Positions 1-8,275 of a stretch of 64,000 nucleotides of DNA are shown here, one piece after another (the stretch's first letter is position 1; each line of letters opens with the position of its first letter). The notes below the pieces were generated by a model, which saw nothing but the letters and a program-made list of their open reading frames with translations, was not told where the DNA came from and ran no database searches. Location: positions 1-64,000 of the IMG/VR virus record IMGVR_UViG_3300028909_000018; one strand, written 5' to 3'. The position numbers and the translations under genes were made by a program. The DNA comes from a virus.

Positions 1-498
1 ATTGGCGGCTGAAGTTGTACCTACAAAGGATGTGTTGTTGGCCGTCATGGTGGCGACATTAGCTGCCAATCCTGCCGTTGTCTGATAAGACGCCGCAAGG
101 ACACCACCAAGATAATTTGAATTATTGGCCGTCATGGTGGCGACGTTAGCTGCTAGGGTAGAATTTAATTGATAAGATGCAGCGGCAATTCCGCCCAGAT
201 AATTTGAATTATTAGCCGATCCGGCGACGCCTGACCAATAATCATTCGCCGTTCCACCACCAGAAGTCAGCACATAACCGGCTGTTCCAACAGAGCCGTT
301 GACAGATATATTATTTGTGACGTTCAGGTTGGTGAGGTTGGCCCCAACAGCGAAGAAGGTCGTTCCGTTGGTGGAATATAAAATTCCGTCAGGAAGATTG
401 ATGGCCAACTCACCAACATTAAGGGTTGGAATATTAGTGGAGTTTGCGACTCTTCCTGATACAGTTGTCCTTTTAATTTGAATTATTTTGTCTGTCAT
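1..498 (-). CDS. Tail-fibre-like protein, 3' part outside window
   Basis: Open from an ATG at 498 to the window edge (166 codons), so the C-terminus is missing. The N-terminal ~90 residues (start MTDKIIQIKRTTVSGR) are nearly the same as those of the neighbouring fibre gene at 534-1814. They are followed by repeats of the type YLGG-xAAASYQ-xxxAANVATM that also occur in the 1038-residue fibre at 12046-15162. An AGGCAAAAAG ribosome site and an ATAAATA motif lie upstream. Likely a trimeric, repeat-built distal fibre or adhesin; the receptor is unknown. The N-terminal block may be the shared attachment domain (inference). Confidence 0.8.
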   Translation of the reverse strand, partial: MTDKIIQIKRTTVSGRVANSTNIPTLNVGELAINLPDGILYSTNGTTFFAVGANLTNLNVTNNISVNGSVGTAGYVLTSGGGTANDYWSGVAGSANNSNYLGGIAAASYQLNSTLAANVATMTANNSNYLGGVLAASYQTTAGLAANVATMTANNTSFVGTTSAAN

Positions 499-514
499 CT
501 TTTTGCCTTTTTAT

Positions 515-522
515 TATTTATT
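515..522 (-). promoter_or_regulatory. Late-promoter-like motif AATAAATA
   Basis: On the minus strand AATAAATA lies 17 nt upstream of the ATG at 498. It differs from the T4 late promoter TATAAATA at the first base. The same motif precedes most structural genes in this window. Confidence 0.5.
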
Positions 523-533
523 TTAATATCAGA

Positions 534-1814
534 TCAGCTACCGATTGCCGTCCAGAGAAAACTCCCTGATGAAGCATTTGATGTTATACTCGCACCAACC
601 TTTGTGAATGTACCAATATAAAAATTTGCCGAGGTTGAATTAAAACTCATTACTGATAAAGAATAACAGTTGATCGTGAAGGATATAGGGAAGCTAATCG
701 TTGATGTTATGGAACCATAAGTTAAATGGCCCCATTGCATCAAGAGACCATTTGGAAGATAGGTGTAGCCGTTGGCGGCTACACTTGAGGTTCCAAGAGT
801 GAAGGTATTTGTTCCATGTTTCAGCGCCGTAGAATTGGCAAGAAATACGGATGCAGCATTGATTGAGCCCGTCGCAAATACCGTGGCCGTATTTACCGCA
901 CCTGTGACGTTAAGGGTATTGGTGTTGGTCAAACCAGTCACGGTTTGAGAGGCAGAGTTAACTGCACCTGTGACATTAACGGCAGCGGCGTTGACCAATG
1001 TGGAGTTGGCCGTGAATGTCGATCCTACTGAAAATGTGCCGGTGTTGACGCTGGTGGCGTTGATAAGAGTATTAGGCGTTGAACTACCAATATTTAAGAC
1101 GTTTAATGTTCCTGTTCCTAGAATGTTTCCATCTATGATGGCCGTCGTGCTGTTGGCGATGAAGACGCTGATAGTTCCAAACTGGTTCCCGATGGTGTAG
1201 TTGCCTGTTCGGGATGAAAGATTCATACCAACCTGATTCGCCACGGTGACGATACCTGTTCCAACCTGAGTAATTAAGAATCTGGAGTTGACAGGCATAG
1301 TGTTAGAAATGGTGATGGTGACAGACGCAGTATTTGTACACTGAATCAATGTTCCTGAATCTGTGTTGGCCGTCGTATAGGCGGTTCCGGTCTGGGTTGT
1401 GGTCTGAAGCAATGTTGATTTAACAGCGCCATTTACAGTAAGAACGTTGGATGAATAGTTGAACGTCAGGGCAGCAGACCCACCAAAACTTCCACTTTCA
1501 TTAATTTGTAGTTGGGTATCCGATCCTCCGGGACTTGCAGATACGGTTCCCCAATAATCATTTGCCGTCCCACCACCAGAGAGAAGCGCCTGACCGGCTG
1601 TTCCGACAGCGCCATTGACGGTGATCTGGTTTGTAACGTTAAGGTTGGTGAGGTTGGCTCCAATAGTGAAGAAGGTCGTTCCGTTGGTGGAATAAAGAAT
1701 ACCATCAGGAAGATTGAGGGCTAACTCACCGATGTTGAGGGTAGGCGTGTTGGTTGAATTTGCAGGCCTTCCTGATACTGTTGTTTTCTTGATCTGAATT
1801 ACGTTGTTTGCCAT
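534..1814 (-). CDS. Tail-fibre-like structural protein
   Basis: 426 residues. The N-terminal ~95 residues share a domain with the partial gene at 1-498 (ANSTNxPTLN-GEL and LYSTNGTTFF blocks). The middle is rich in N, T, S, G and V with short repeats such as NVTGAVN and TANST, typical of fibrous beta-structured trimers. The C-terminal ~60 residues (YLPNGLLMQWG onward) look like a compact head and probably form the tip. Most likely a fibre or tail adhesin. No chaperone domain is recognisable. Confidence 0.8.
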   Translation of the reverse strand: MANNVIQIKKTTVSGRPANSTNTPTLNIGELALNLPDGILYSTNGTTFFTIGANLTNLNVTNQITVNGAVGTAGQALLSGGGTANDYWGTVSASPGGSDTQLQINESGSFGGSAALTFNYSSNVLTVNGAVKSTLLQTTTQTGTAYTTANTDSGTLIQCTNTASVTITISNTMPVNSRFLITQVGTGIVTVANQVGMNLSSRTGNYTIGNQFGTISVFIANSTTAIIDGNILGTGTLNVLNIGSSTPNTLINATSVNTGTFSVGSTFTANSTLVNAAAVNVTGAVNSASQTVTGLTNTNTLNVTGAVNTATVFATGSINAASVFLANSTALKHGTNTFTLGTSSVAANGYTYLPNGLLMQWGHLTYGSITSTISFPISFTINCYSLSVMSFNSTSANFYIGTFTKVGASITSNASSGSFLWTAIGS

Positions 1815-1823
1815 ATGTTTGCC

Positions 1824-2588
1824 TTAGATTTGTAAGAATAAGAACATGTTTGCAATATAGTCATCATTATATTGGTACGGTGGGGTTTCGATGGCGTCAC
1901 CAATGGCCGTCCATGTTTGAACACTAGTTCCACCCGCGACACTTAGACCACTCTGAGCCCCTGTCCCTGTATAGGATTTATATTCTATGAGTAATTCATT
2001 TGTGGAGGACCCCGTGTTGTCGAGGTTGGAGCCGATCAATGTCATGCCTGTCCCTACACTCTGCGACGTGCCGAAGCTATCTGTATGCATAAACCCAAAT
2101 ACCAAGGCATCAGTATTTGTGGCGATACCCGTTACGGTGGGATAACTAGAACCTGATGACAGATAAGCCGTGGCGGGAAGGGAAACATTTTTTGACCAGA
2201 CAGGATAACTTACACCATCATAGTTGACACCAAAGGCAATGCCGTCTCCAATATCGTAGCTTAGACCAGACCATGTGACAGTAATTATTCCAACTGCACC
2301 CGATGTTGCCTTTTGAGCACTCCAAATTTCGAGAGAAGTGTATTCTTTGCCAAAGAACCCTACCACATCATCCATGTAGAGAGCACTACGGCGTGTAAAT
2401 GTAAGGCCCGTTGCTGTCACGTTAGAGACAACACAATGCCCAAGGGTCGTGCATTCTATGCCGATAACAACGACGATCAGGTCATTATTATACGACGTTA
2501 TAAATGAAGGTATTGTGCCGGTGCCACTTCCCCATCCGGTGGTATAATTACCACCAAACGTAGAAATGCCGTCAATTGTTAGCGCCAT
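1824..2588 (-). CDS. Virion-associated protein of unknown fold
   Basis: 254 residues, not confidently recognised. Composition (G, S, T, V, few charges) and alternating hydrophobic segments suggest an all-beta, secreted-type domain as found in phage adhesins. It lies between two fibre genes, 9 nt downstream of the next structural reading frame, so a tail-tip or fibre-associated role is likely (inference). The start ATG at 2588 is preceded by AAAAGGTC. No catalytic motif is visible. Confidence 0.6.
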   Translation of the reverse strand: MALTIDGISTFGGNYTTGWGSGTGTIPSFITSYNNDLIVVVIGIECTTLGHCVVSNVTATGLTFTRRSALYMDDVVGFFGKEYTSLEIWSAQKATSGAVGIITVTWSGLSYDIGDGIAFGVNYDGVSYPVWSKNVSLPATAYLSSGSSYPTVTGIATNTDALVFGFMHTDSFGTSQSVGTGMTLIGSNLDNTGSSTNELLIEYKSYTGTGAQSGLSVAGGTSVQTWTAIGDAIETPPYQYNDDYIANMFLFLQI

Positions 2589-2608
2589 ATATAGACCTTT
2601 TCAAAACT

Positions 2609-2622
2609 CTAGTATATACTAG
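2609..2622. repeat. Perfect 14-bp palindrome
   Basis: CTAGTATATACTAG is a perfect inverted repeat in the short gap between the coiled-coil gene (2636-2857) and the structural gene ending at 1824. It could be an operator or part of a weak hairpin; there is no T-run, so it is not a terminator. Confidence 0.4.
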
Positions 2623-2635
2623 GTATGTTTAAACA

Positions 2636-2857
2636 TTAAAATTCAGTAGAAGTATGTACTTCTTTTTTATTCTTTTTATTTATCTTTTCTTCTAGGTCGG
2701 ATAGACGTTTCTTCAAATCATTGTTTTCATTTTGTAAGGTCTGGACTAGCTGATTTGAAATCTCGGCCTGAGTCTGTGACATTATATCCTTCTTGATATA
2801 ATCCACGAGAGCCGCCATCGTCTTTTCGATGTAGGTATTGATAAAGATTTGATCCAA
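2636..2857 (-). CDS. Small coiled-coil protein
   Basis: 73 residues. Residues 28-65 show a heptad pattern of L/I/V with many charged side chains (NQLVQTLQNENNDLKKRLSD), predicting a coiled coil; the tail is Lys-rich. It starts 1 nt after the stop of the homing endonuclease, so the two are read from one message. Possibly a fibre-attachment or trimerisation accessory. No family recognised. Confidence 0.55.
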   Translation of the reverse strand: MDQIFINTYIEKTMAALVDYIKKDIMSQTQAEISNQLVQTLQNENNDLKKRLSDLEEKINKKNKKEVHTSTEF

Positions 2858-2858
2858 G

Positions 2859-3545
2859 TTATATTCCTTTTCTTCTCTTCCACGCTTCCTTTAATTTATT
2901 TATTTGATCTTCATACATCTTTTTACCCTTATTTACAGGAGTCTGTCCCTTCTTATATTTTCTGATTTTTTCCTTTGTTTCTTCTGTGTGTGTTCCCGTA
3001 AATCCTTTATAAAATCCTTCAACATTTCTTCTCTTCATTTGTTTTTCTTGATACTCTGGATCATTCCATAAGTCTTTGGATTTTTGACGGCGCATTTCTC
3101 TTTGTTCTTCATTTTCAAATTGGATTTTGTTGGCTTTCCTAATTTTTTCTTTAGTTTCATCTGTCATAACTTTACCGATATTCCATGATCCCCAATTTGG
3201 ATCGTCTCTATGGGAAAGAGATATTTTATCGCCTACAGTTTTTACCTTGTCGGGGTACATTGTCCAATGTCCAACAGTTACGTGTAGGTTATAATATTTA
3301 TGACGTATTTCTTCTGGTTTTATTAAATTTAACCATTCTTGTTCTTTAAGAAATGTGTCAGTTTTGTTCGTGTATACACGAGATAATATACGTCTTTTGA
3401 AATCCTCTGGTCGGTGTTTGTATGCCTGCTTCATCCAAGATGAAGAACACACATATCCATCATCTTCCGATCCCCAATGACAGCCAATATAATAACGACC
3501 GTGCTTATGGTCTCTCCAAATGTAAACGAATCCGTATTTAGACAT
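2859..3545 (-). CDS. GIY-YIG homing endonuclease with NUMOD3-like repeats
   Basis: 228 residues. The N-terminus carries a GIY-YIG-type nuclease core: GFVYIW at residues 5-10, YYIGCHWG at 18-25 and a conserved Glu in the KEQEWL segment near residue 67. The C-terminal half is very basic and contains two NUMOD3-like DNA-binding modules (TDETKEKIRKA and TEETKEKIRKYKKGQ). This is the free-standing Seg/I-Tev-like architecture of T4-type phages. It sits between fibre genes and is probably a selfish element that spreads by cutting cognate genomes lacking it. An unusual hairpin covers its ribosome site (3551-3580). Confidence 0.85.
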   Translation of the reverse strand: MSKYGFVYIWRDHKHGRYYIGCHWGSEDDGYVCSSSWMKQAYKHRPEDFKRRILSRVYTNKTDTFLKEQEWLNLIKPEEIRHKYYNLHVTVGHWTMYPDKVKTVGDKISLSHRDDPNWGSWNIGKVMTDETKEKIRKANKIQFENEEQREMRRQKSKDLWNDPEYQEKQMKRRNVEGFYKGFTGTHTEETKEKIRKYKKGQTPVNKGKKMYEDQINKLKEAWKRRKGI

Positions 3546-3550
3546 AAAAA

Positions 3551-3584
3551 AATACTCCTAAAGTTGCCTCTAGGAGTATTTATT
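3551..3584 (-). promoter_or_regulatory. RBS-sequestering hairpin with embedded late promoter
   Basis: On the minus strand a 10-bp stem AATACTCCTA / TAGGAGTATT (3580-3571 with 3560-3551, 10-nt loop) hides the AGGAG ribosome site of the endonuclease, followed by a T-run to the ATG at 3545. AATAAATA (3584-3577) overlaps the 5' arm. A late transcript starting ~6 nt downstream would lack most of that arm and free the site. The same arrangement controls I-TevI in T4. The hairpin plus T-run could also act as a terminator for the upstream fibre gene. Confidence 0.6.
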
Positions 3585-3599
3585 AGAAAAGTATTCGTT

Positions 3600-4994
3600 T
3601 CAAAAACTTCCGCCGTCGAGAGAGCCGTAAGCAGGAAGGTTATTGGTGATTTGGAGCACCTGACCGTTGGCGGCGACGGATAGTCTCGTCAGCGCGGTAG
3701 GAGAGGCCGTGGCGGCATAAAGAATGTCACCAGCAGCATACGCAGACCCAAGCACACCAGTACCACCAGAAGTCGCCAAAAGCGCCGTGGTGAGGGTGAG
3801 AGAGTTGGCGATGATAGGCACCGCGAAGGTTGAGTTGGCCGTGATCGAAAGCTGGGTAGCGTTGGAGACTAGGGCATTATTCGAGGCGTAGAGGAATCCA
3901 GAAACCGTTAGATTCGAGGAAACGACCGTGTTTGTTCCACCGAAGATATTATTACCTGTGAAGGTGTAATTTCCCGTAGACGCCAGATAAGACGCCGCAG
4001 CGACACCACCAAGATAAGCCGCATTATTTGCCGATCCTGTATAGGTTGTGGAGTTTATCGTCGCATTGACTGTTGAGTTACCAAAGAACACCGCAGAAGA
4101 ATTGATGACGGTATTTGTGTTGACGCCGATCCATGCATCTGATAAAGCACTACCTGTCGTGTAGACTGTGCTGTTTCCAGAAACGAAGATGGTAGAATTA
4201 ACGACAGTGTTGACGGTGGAGTTACCGATGATGAATGATGTGGCGTTGATGAAGGCGTTTGAATATGTGTTGACGGTGGAGTTACCATTCCAGTAATTGA
4301 TCGAGAGAGAATTACCATTGATGATAGAATTGGCCGTCGTGTTGACGGTTCCTGAGACAACGACGTTGGCAAGAATGGTCAGTCCTGTGGTGTTGAAACC
4401 TAGGTTGGAGCCTACATTACCTGATGTTGTCGCGAATATCGTGGCCGTATTGACAGCACCGATGACGTTAATTGCCGCGACATTGGCGAGAGTTGAGTTG
4501 GCCGTGAAGGTTCCGACGACGATGGTGTTGGCGATAGTGACGGTATTTGTGGCGGGAACATAGATGAAACCAGCGTTACCAGAAAGAACACCGGCATTAT
4601 TAAACTGGACCTGAGTGGTTGAACCGGCGACGCCTGATGTAGGCGTAGCCCAATAGGCGTTGGCGGCAGCACCACCAGAAGTCAGAACATAACCGGCTGT
4701 TCCTGCGCCGCCGTTGGCCGAAATAACGCCGGAAGTGGTGGCGTTGCCCTGAAGGGTTAAAGTTCCTGTGACAAGATTATTGATGCCGGAAGTCGCATTC
4801 GCCACCAACATCGCATTGGCGGTAAGAATACCGGGATACATCTTACCACCGATAGGAATTACTGGTGTTCCTGTGGCGGGAGAACCGATGTAGAGAACGT
4901 CACCGTTCGAAGTATAGGCAAGTTGTCCATTCGCCAAGGAACCCGGTGTTGCCGTCGTATTAGAACGTAAGATTTGGATTAGATTATTTGCCAC
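3600..4994 (-). CDS. Tail-fibre protein with NSTVNT repeats
   Basis: 464 residues from a GTG start at 4994 with GGGAGA 6 nt upstream. The N-terminus (MANNLIQILRSNTTATPGSL) resembles the usual fibre head-binding start. The centre has repeated GNSTVNTxxNST units; the C-terminus ends SLDGGSF, a signature shared with the spike protein at 33742 (DLDGGTW) and the small gene at 5035 (DIDDGGF). Predicted beta-rich fibrous trimer. Confidence 0.8.
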   Translation of the reverse strand: MANNLIQILRSNTTATPGSLANGQLAYTSNGDVLYIGSPATGTPVIPIGGKMYPGILTANAMLVANATSGINNLVTGTLTLQGNATTSGVISANGGAGTAGYVLTSGGAAANAYWATPTSGVAGSTTQVQFNNAGVLSGNAGFIYVPATNTVTIANTIVVGTFTANSTLANVAAINVIGAVNTATIFATTSGNVGSNLGFNTTGLTILANVVVSGTVNTTANSIINGNSLSINYWNGNSTVNTYSNAFINATSFIIGNSTVNTVVNSTIFVSGNSTVYTTGSALSDAWIGVNTNTVINSSAVFFGNSTVNATINSTTYTGSANNAAYLGGVAAASYLASTGNYTFTGNNIFGGTNTVVSSNLTVSGFLYASNNALVSNATQLSITANSTFAVPIIANSLTLTTALLATSGGTGVLGSAYAAGDILYAATASPTALTRLSVAANGQVLQITNNLPAYGSLDGGSF

Positions 4995-5015
4995 AGTTTA
5001 TCTCCCTTTTTTTAT

Positions 5016-5023
5016 TATTTATT
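5016..5023 (-). promoter_or_regulatory. Late-promoter-like motif AATAAATA
   Basis: AATAAATA on the minus strand, 21 nt upstream of the GTG start at 4994. It serves the fibre gene 3600-4994. Confidence 0.5.
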
Positions 5024-5034
5024 TAAAAGGATAT

Positions 5035-5280
5035 TTAGAAGCCTCCGTCGTCAATGTCTGAAATAGATATCGTCAGCGTTGAAAGAACAGATTGAAGATA
5101 GGTGTTGGAAACAATATTATTTCCTTCGATCAACGTAAGGTTATAACCAAAAGTATTTGTATTACTCATGAATGTGTTGGAGGCTGCATTTGTCAGATAT
5201 CCGTTGGTGATAATATAATCTGTCTCGCCCTCGGAGAGGGTCACATTATTTGATACGACAATTATACTGGCAACCATCAT
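5035..5280 (-). CDS. Small structural-type protein
   Basis: 81 residues, rich in N, T and S, ending DIDDGGF, the same kind of C-terminal signature as the fibre at 3600 and the spike at 33742. SD GGGAAG precedes the ATG, and a CATAAATA motif lies at 5295-5302 inside the end of gene 15. Likely a small fibre or fibre-tip component, or a detached C-terminal module of a fibre gene (inference). Confidence 0.55.
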   Translation of the reverse strand: MMVASIIVVSNNVTLSEGETDYIITNGYLTNAASNTFMSNTNTFGYNLTLIEGNNIVSNTYLQSVLSTLTISISDIDDGGF

Positions 5281-5289
5281 CTTCCCTTT

Positions 5290-6045
5290 TTAATTATTTA
5301 TGGTTGGCATTGATATGGAATTTGGAATGATGTTGGTGAATGGCGCGGAAGGTAAATCATCCATGCCAAACATTTTAAAACTATCTTCTGAGGGGGTGCT
5401 TCCGCCCCATGTAGAGAGGGCCACGTTGGCAAAGTTGATGACGGGGCTAGTCTTCTGAGGTCCATAAAAGTTTCCCTTCAGCGTGAATCCTAGATGCCAC
5501 ACGATGATTTCTCGATCTGCCAGCTTTTCATTGTCCTCATCATTAAGAGCCACACCATCAAGGATGATGGGAACGTCGAGAGAAGGCATACCGGCGAAGA
5601 GAACCGCCCTTATCGTGAAGTCAGGCGTGAAGAAGGGAACAATCTGCTCGATGATCTTGGTGCCATCCGCGTTATTTTTCACATAGACATAAAGGTTGAA
5701 ACGAACATCATAGGGAACGGAATTATAGTAGCTGACGGTCGTGTTGGATAAATTAAAAGAATTCTTCCCCATGGTGTTGAATTTTCTGTTGATATCATAC
5801 TTGATGTCTTCAATCTCAAATGAGATGGCCGGAAGGATGATGGCGTCTTCTCGATTGATGCTGGGATCAGAAAGCACTCTGGTCAGCATCTTTTCCTTCT
5901 TCGAATATTGAAGAGGGACGTTGACAATCTGGGTCAGATTTCCGTTGGTGTCTGTTCTATTAATCACGAGGTCGTTGAACATCGACCCGAAGATAACGAT
6001 GTACTTTCTAATTGTGTTATAATAGAAGTAATCCTGATTTAGAAT
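5290..6045 (-). CDS. 15: gp15-like tail sheath stabiliser / tail terminator, AUU start
   Basis: T4 gp15 caps the tail sheath and tube and joins the tail to the neck. The first ATG (5982) gives 230 residues but the frame is open upstream to 6058. The upstream part encodes YFYYNTIRKY...GSMF, which matches the start of T4 gp15 (YFYNSSFRRY...GDLF). The only plausible start is ATT at 6045, 8 nt after GGAG (6057-6054), giving 251 residues (T4: 272). Other matches are the PLQYSKKEK segment (T4 ITYASKEH) and EQIVPFFTPDF (T4 EQILPYFQPHF). It follows gene 14 directly. Confidence 0.85.
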   Translation of the reverse strand: MLNQDYFYYNTIRKYIVIFGSMFNDLVINRTDTNGNLTQIVNVPLQYSKKEKMLTRVLSDPSINREDAIILPAISFEIEDIKYDINRKFNTMGKNSFNLSNTTVSYYNSVPYDVRFNLYVYVKNNADGTKIIEQIVPFFTPDFTIRAVLFAGMPSLDVPIILDGVALNDEDNEKLADREIIVWHLGFTLKGNFYGPQKTSPVINFANVALSTWGGSTPSEDSFKMFGMDDLPSAPFTNIIPNSISMPTINN

Positions 6046-6057
6046 GTTTTTAACTCC

Positions 6058-6789
6058 TTAGTTCTCAAAGCCGAAGGCGTTGGTCTCCGAATTATCAGCA
6101 ATACTAATAATTTCTTTATTTAGGTCGTCATCATCGGTGATAGGATCAATATCCTCGGTGTCATATGATTTGATCGTGATTCTGTTAAGATTCTCATCGG
6201 TAAGAATCTTTCCATCTTCTGTTGTGTAGACATAATCGAAGACGTTAAGACTTGAAACATTCTGAATAGAATCAATTTCTGGGATGCCGGTGTTGAAGGT
6301 TTCGTCGGAATATTCAAACAATTCAAGCGTCATCTGATAGGTGGGAAGAACACCCAAGGGATAAAAGATTTCTTTATTATTTGTAAACCTGATCTGAAAG
6401 ACTTTTTTATTAAGTGTAAAGTAAATAAGGTCACCTTCCATGGGTCGAGGTTGGTTTGTAATCGGCTTGATGACACGATCAAAGGTTCTTGACGCCATCG
6501 ACAAGGTTATCTGATCTCGAATCTCCAGACCAAACTTGGTGAAGATATCTTTCTGACCCGAAAATCCATCGACGCTCTCGATATAAACAGGACACTGGAT
6601 CACCGTATTATACATAGACTGGTCGTCGGTTTCGTAAATTTTATCGAAGTTGACGATGTTACGAGGAATGTAATAAATCTCATGCCCGTTGATGGCGATG
6701 GCCTGCACGATCAAATCCTGATACAAGTCCTGCGTGGGCTTGTAGTCGAACTTATTAAAAAATGGGTTGAGATAGTTATCAAGTGCCAT
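6058..6789 (-). CDS. 14: gp14-like neck / head completion protein
   Basis: 243 residues (T4 gp14: 256). With gp13 it forms the neck that seals the filled head and receives the tail. The N-terminus (LNPFFNKF, then QDLYQDLIVQAIAINGHEIYYIPR split over residues ~19-43) is the family signature, and the C-terminus is acidic (DPITDDDDLNKE). Gene order 13-[small gene]-14-15 is that of T4-type phages. The ATG overlaps the stop of the tagged gene upstream. Confidence 0.85.
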   Translation of the reverse strand: MALDNYLNPFFNKFDYKPTQDLYQDLIVQAIAINGHEIYYIPRNIVNFDKIYETDDQSMYNTVIQCPVYIESVDGFSGQKDIFTKFGLEIRDQITLSMASRTFDRVIKPITNQPRPMEGDLIYFTLNKKVFQIRFTNNKEIFYPLGVLPTYQMTLELFEYSDETFNTGIPEIDSIQNVSSLNVFDYVYTTEDGKILTDENLNRITIKSYDTEDIDPITDDDDLNKEIISIADNSETNAFGFEN

Positions 6790-7181
6790 TACTTATACTT
6801 CTTATCCAGATGAGGAAACGTTGCATCAGGATCGAGAGTATGTGGCTTGTTATGATCTGATCGTTCTCTCCATGTATTTGTGTTGGAAGAATGTAAGACT
6901 ACTCTGGCAGGATAACGTACTGATGCATTATCAGACGCATCCTTTTCATGATTATATGGACCCCAATATTTCTTTTCTTTAGGATGATAACAATAGAATC
7001 CATGTGGAATAGTGGTGGCAGTAGGAGCAGCAATAACCTTTGGGTTATCGGAAGGTGGTCTCATTCGATCCATCGCAGCCTTGGCAGCAGCCTTCTCTCC
7101 CGGTGTTCCCGGTCTATCATAAAGAGTCTTGACTTTATCGTATTTTTCTTGGGATTCGATGATATCTCTTAATCTTTTCAT
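6789..7181 (-). CDS. MKKL-tagged small protein between neck genes
   Basis: 130 residues. The start MKRLRDIIES belongs to the N-terminal tag shared by seven genes in this window and contains IIE, a fit to the T4 prohead-protease consensus (L/I)xE. The rest is basic and Pro/His-rich with a HGFYCYHPKEKKYWGPY segment resembling a small beta-sheet substrate-type domain; no enzyme family recognised. It lies 5 nt after gene 13 and overlaps the gene 14 start, so it is made with head proteins. Packaging into the capsid is inference. Confidence 0.6.
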   Translation of the reverse strand: MKRLRDIIESQEKYDKVKTLYDRPGTPGEKAAAKAAMDRMRPPSDNPKVIAAPTATTIPHGFYCYHPKEKKYWGPYNHEKDASDNASVRYPARVVLHSSNTNTWRERSDHNKPHTLDPDATFPHLDKKYK

Positions 7182-7186
7182 TTAAA

Positions 7187-7921
7187 TTATCCGATCATCA
7201 TGCCAGCAGGGATCGAGAACGATCTGACCAGCTTGGCTTCCAGCATATCGATGTCGCTTCTGGCCTCATTATAGACGGTCTGGCCGTCGATCTTGCCTCC
7301 ACCCGGAAGCACCATGGGGATAATCTTTAGTACCGATCCCCAACGCTCCTTGATCTGCGCCGTGCAATAATCCTGAAGCCACTTGTCGGAGAACACGCCA
7401 GTATAAACGGCAGGGTCGAGGATGCCATAACATTCGACGCAGAGATATTCCCCTACGACAACCTGATCCCAATCCATATCAATATAAAGGATGTTGTTAT
7501 GACGATTGAAACGAATCGGCTGTTGGCCGACGAGCATCTGCTCAAGGAACTGAACATGCTCCATCACCATGTAATATGGAATCAGCGAGACGTTGGAGAT
7601 ATTATACAAATCATTTACGATGAACTGATAACGCATGTTGAACATGGAGTTTGTGTTCAGTGCATCACCGATAGGGAAAAGTCTCACGGCACCTATGATG
7701 TTGGCCGGAAGTGTGATATACTGGTTGGTGATGTCCTGTTGGCTGACGGAATATTTGTAATAAGTTTTATCCGACCCTTCCATATGGTACTGCGCATAGA
7801 GATACAGCGCCGTGTCGATGGCGTCGTCAACTTGCTGCTCGGAAACATTTATTTGAATAACGGGACTTCCAAGTTTTCTGAGGCAAAATTGGGCGAATTG
7901 TTCTCGTGATGTAGGGACCAT
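7187..7921 (-). CDS. 13: gp13-like neck protein
   Basis: 244 residues (T4 gp13: 309). Head-completion protein that binds the portal and works with gp14. Family marks: LGSPVIQINVSEQQVDDAI near the start, YAQYH at ~37-41, and a C-terminal segment with YCTAQIKERWGS and LPGGGKIDGQ followed by EA. SD AAAGGAATAT precedes the start. GATAAATA lies at 7943-7950. Assignment rests on these motifs and on the following gene 14 and 15. Confidence 0.85.
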   Translation of the reverse strand: MVPTSREQFAQFCLRKLGSPVIQINVSEQQVDDAIDTALYLYAQYHMEGSDKTYYKYSVSQQDITNQYITLPANIIGAVRLFPIGDALNTNSMFNMRYQFIVNDLYNISNVSLIPYYMVMEHVQFLEQMLVGQQPIRFNRHNNILYIDMDWDQVVVGEYLCVECYGILDPAVYTGVFSDKWLQDYCTAQIKERWGSVLKIIPMVLPGGGKIDGQTVYNEARSDIDMLEAKLVRSFSIPAGMMIG

Positions 7922-7942
7922 GGATATTCCTTTTATTTTATA

Positions 7943-7950
7943 TATTTATC
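7943..7950 (-). promoter_or_regulatory. Late-promoter-like motif GATAAATA
   Basis: GATAAATA on the minus strand 21 nt upstream of gene 13. It probably drives the neck genes 13 to 15. Confidence 0.5.
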
Positions 7951-7969
7951 TTAAAGGAATATGACAAAT

Positions 7970-8000
7970 AAAAAGGGGAGCCGAAGCCCCCCCCTTTTTT
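7970..8000 (-). terminator. Rho-independent terminator with UUCG loop
   Basis: On the minus strand a G-run, GCUUCGGC and CCCC form a GC stem closed by a C(UUCG)G loop, followed by TTTTTATTT. It ends the transcript of the small secreted-protein gene at 8021-8179. Confidence 0.8.
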
Positions 8001-8020
8001 CATTTAGTAAAGTGATTAGA

Positions 8021-8179
8021 TCACTTACGAACAGAACCATGGCCCAGAGTAGCCGCCGTGGCAGGAGCCGTGGCAGCAGTATGACCACTGGTGCCAGTGG
8101 CGCTTCCGGTCTTCGCGACAGCAACGCCACTAAAACCAAGAGCAAGAGTGAGAGCAATAACAGTCAAAAGCTTATTCAT
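8021..8179 (-). CDS. Small secreted protein with signal peptide
   Basis: 52 residues: MNKLLTVIALTLALG begins a classical signal peptide (two Lys, hydrophobic core, AVA cleavage motif near residues 20-22). The mature peptide is only ~30 residues, rich in T, A, G and S, ending HGSVRK. Its own TTGACA/TATTAT promoter (8238-8266) and UUCG terminator (7970-8000) make it a one-gene unit inside the late region, as expected for a moron. Exported role unknown; possibly superinfection or envelope modulation (inference). Confidence 0.7.
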   Translation of the reverse strand: MNKLLTVIALTLALGFSGVAVAKTGSATGTSGHTAATAPATAATLGHGSVRK

Positions 8180-8237
8180 TTTTAGATTTCCTTTTCTTTA
8201 GTTTTCATATTTAGGAGGCCATCCCCCTATGAATTGA

Positions 8238-8266
8238 ATAATAGTCTATTATGATTTCGGTGTCAA
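8238..8266 (-). promoter_or_regulatory. Sigma70-type promoter
   Basis: Minus strand: TTGACA (8266-8261), 17-nt spacer, TATTAT (8243-8238). It reads into the 52-residue secreted-protein gene. Confidence 0.75.
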
Positions 8267-8275
8267 CCATTAAAA

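Noticed and set aside
7961-8185. Plus-strand Ser/Arg-rich ORF
   Set aside because: Antisense to the 52-residue secreted-protein gene, which has promoter, signal peptide and terminator.
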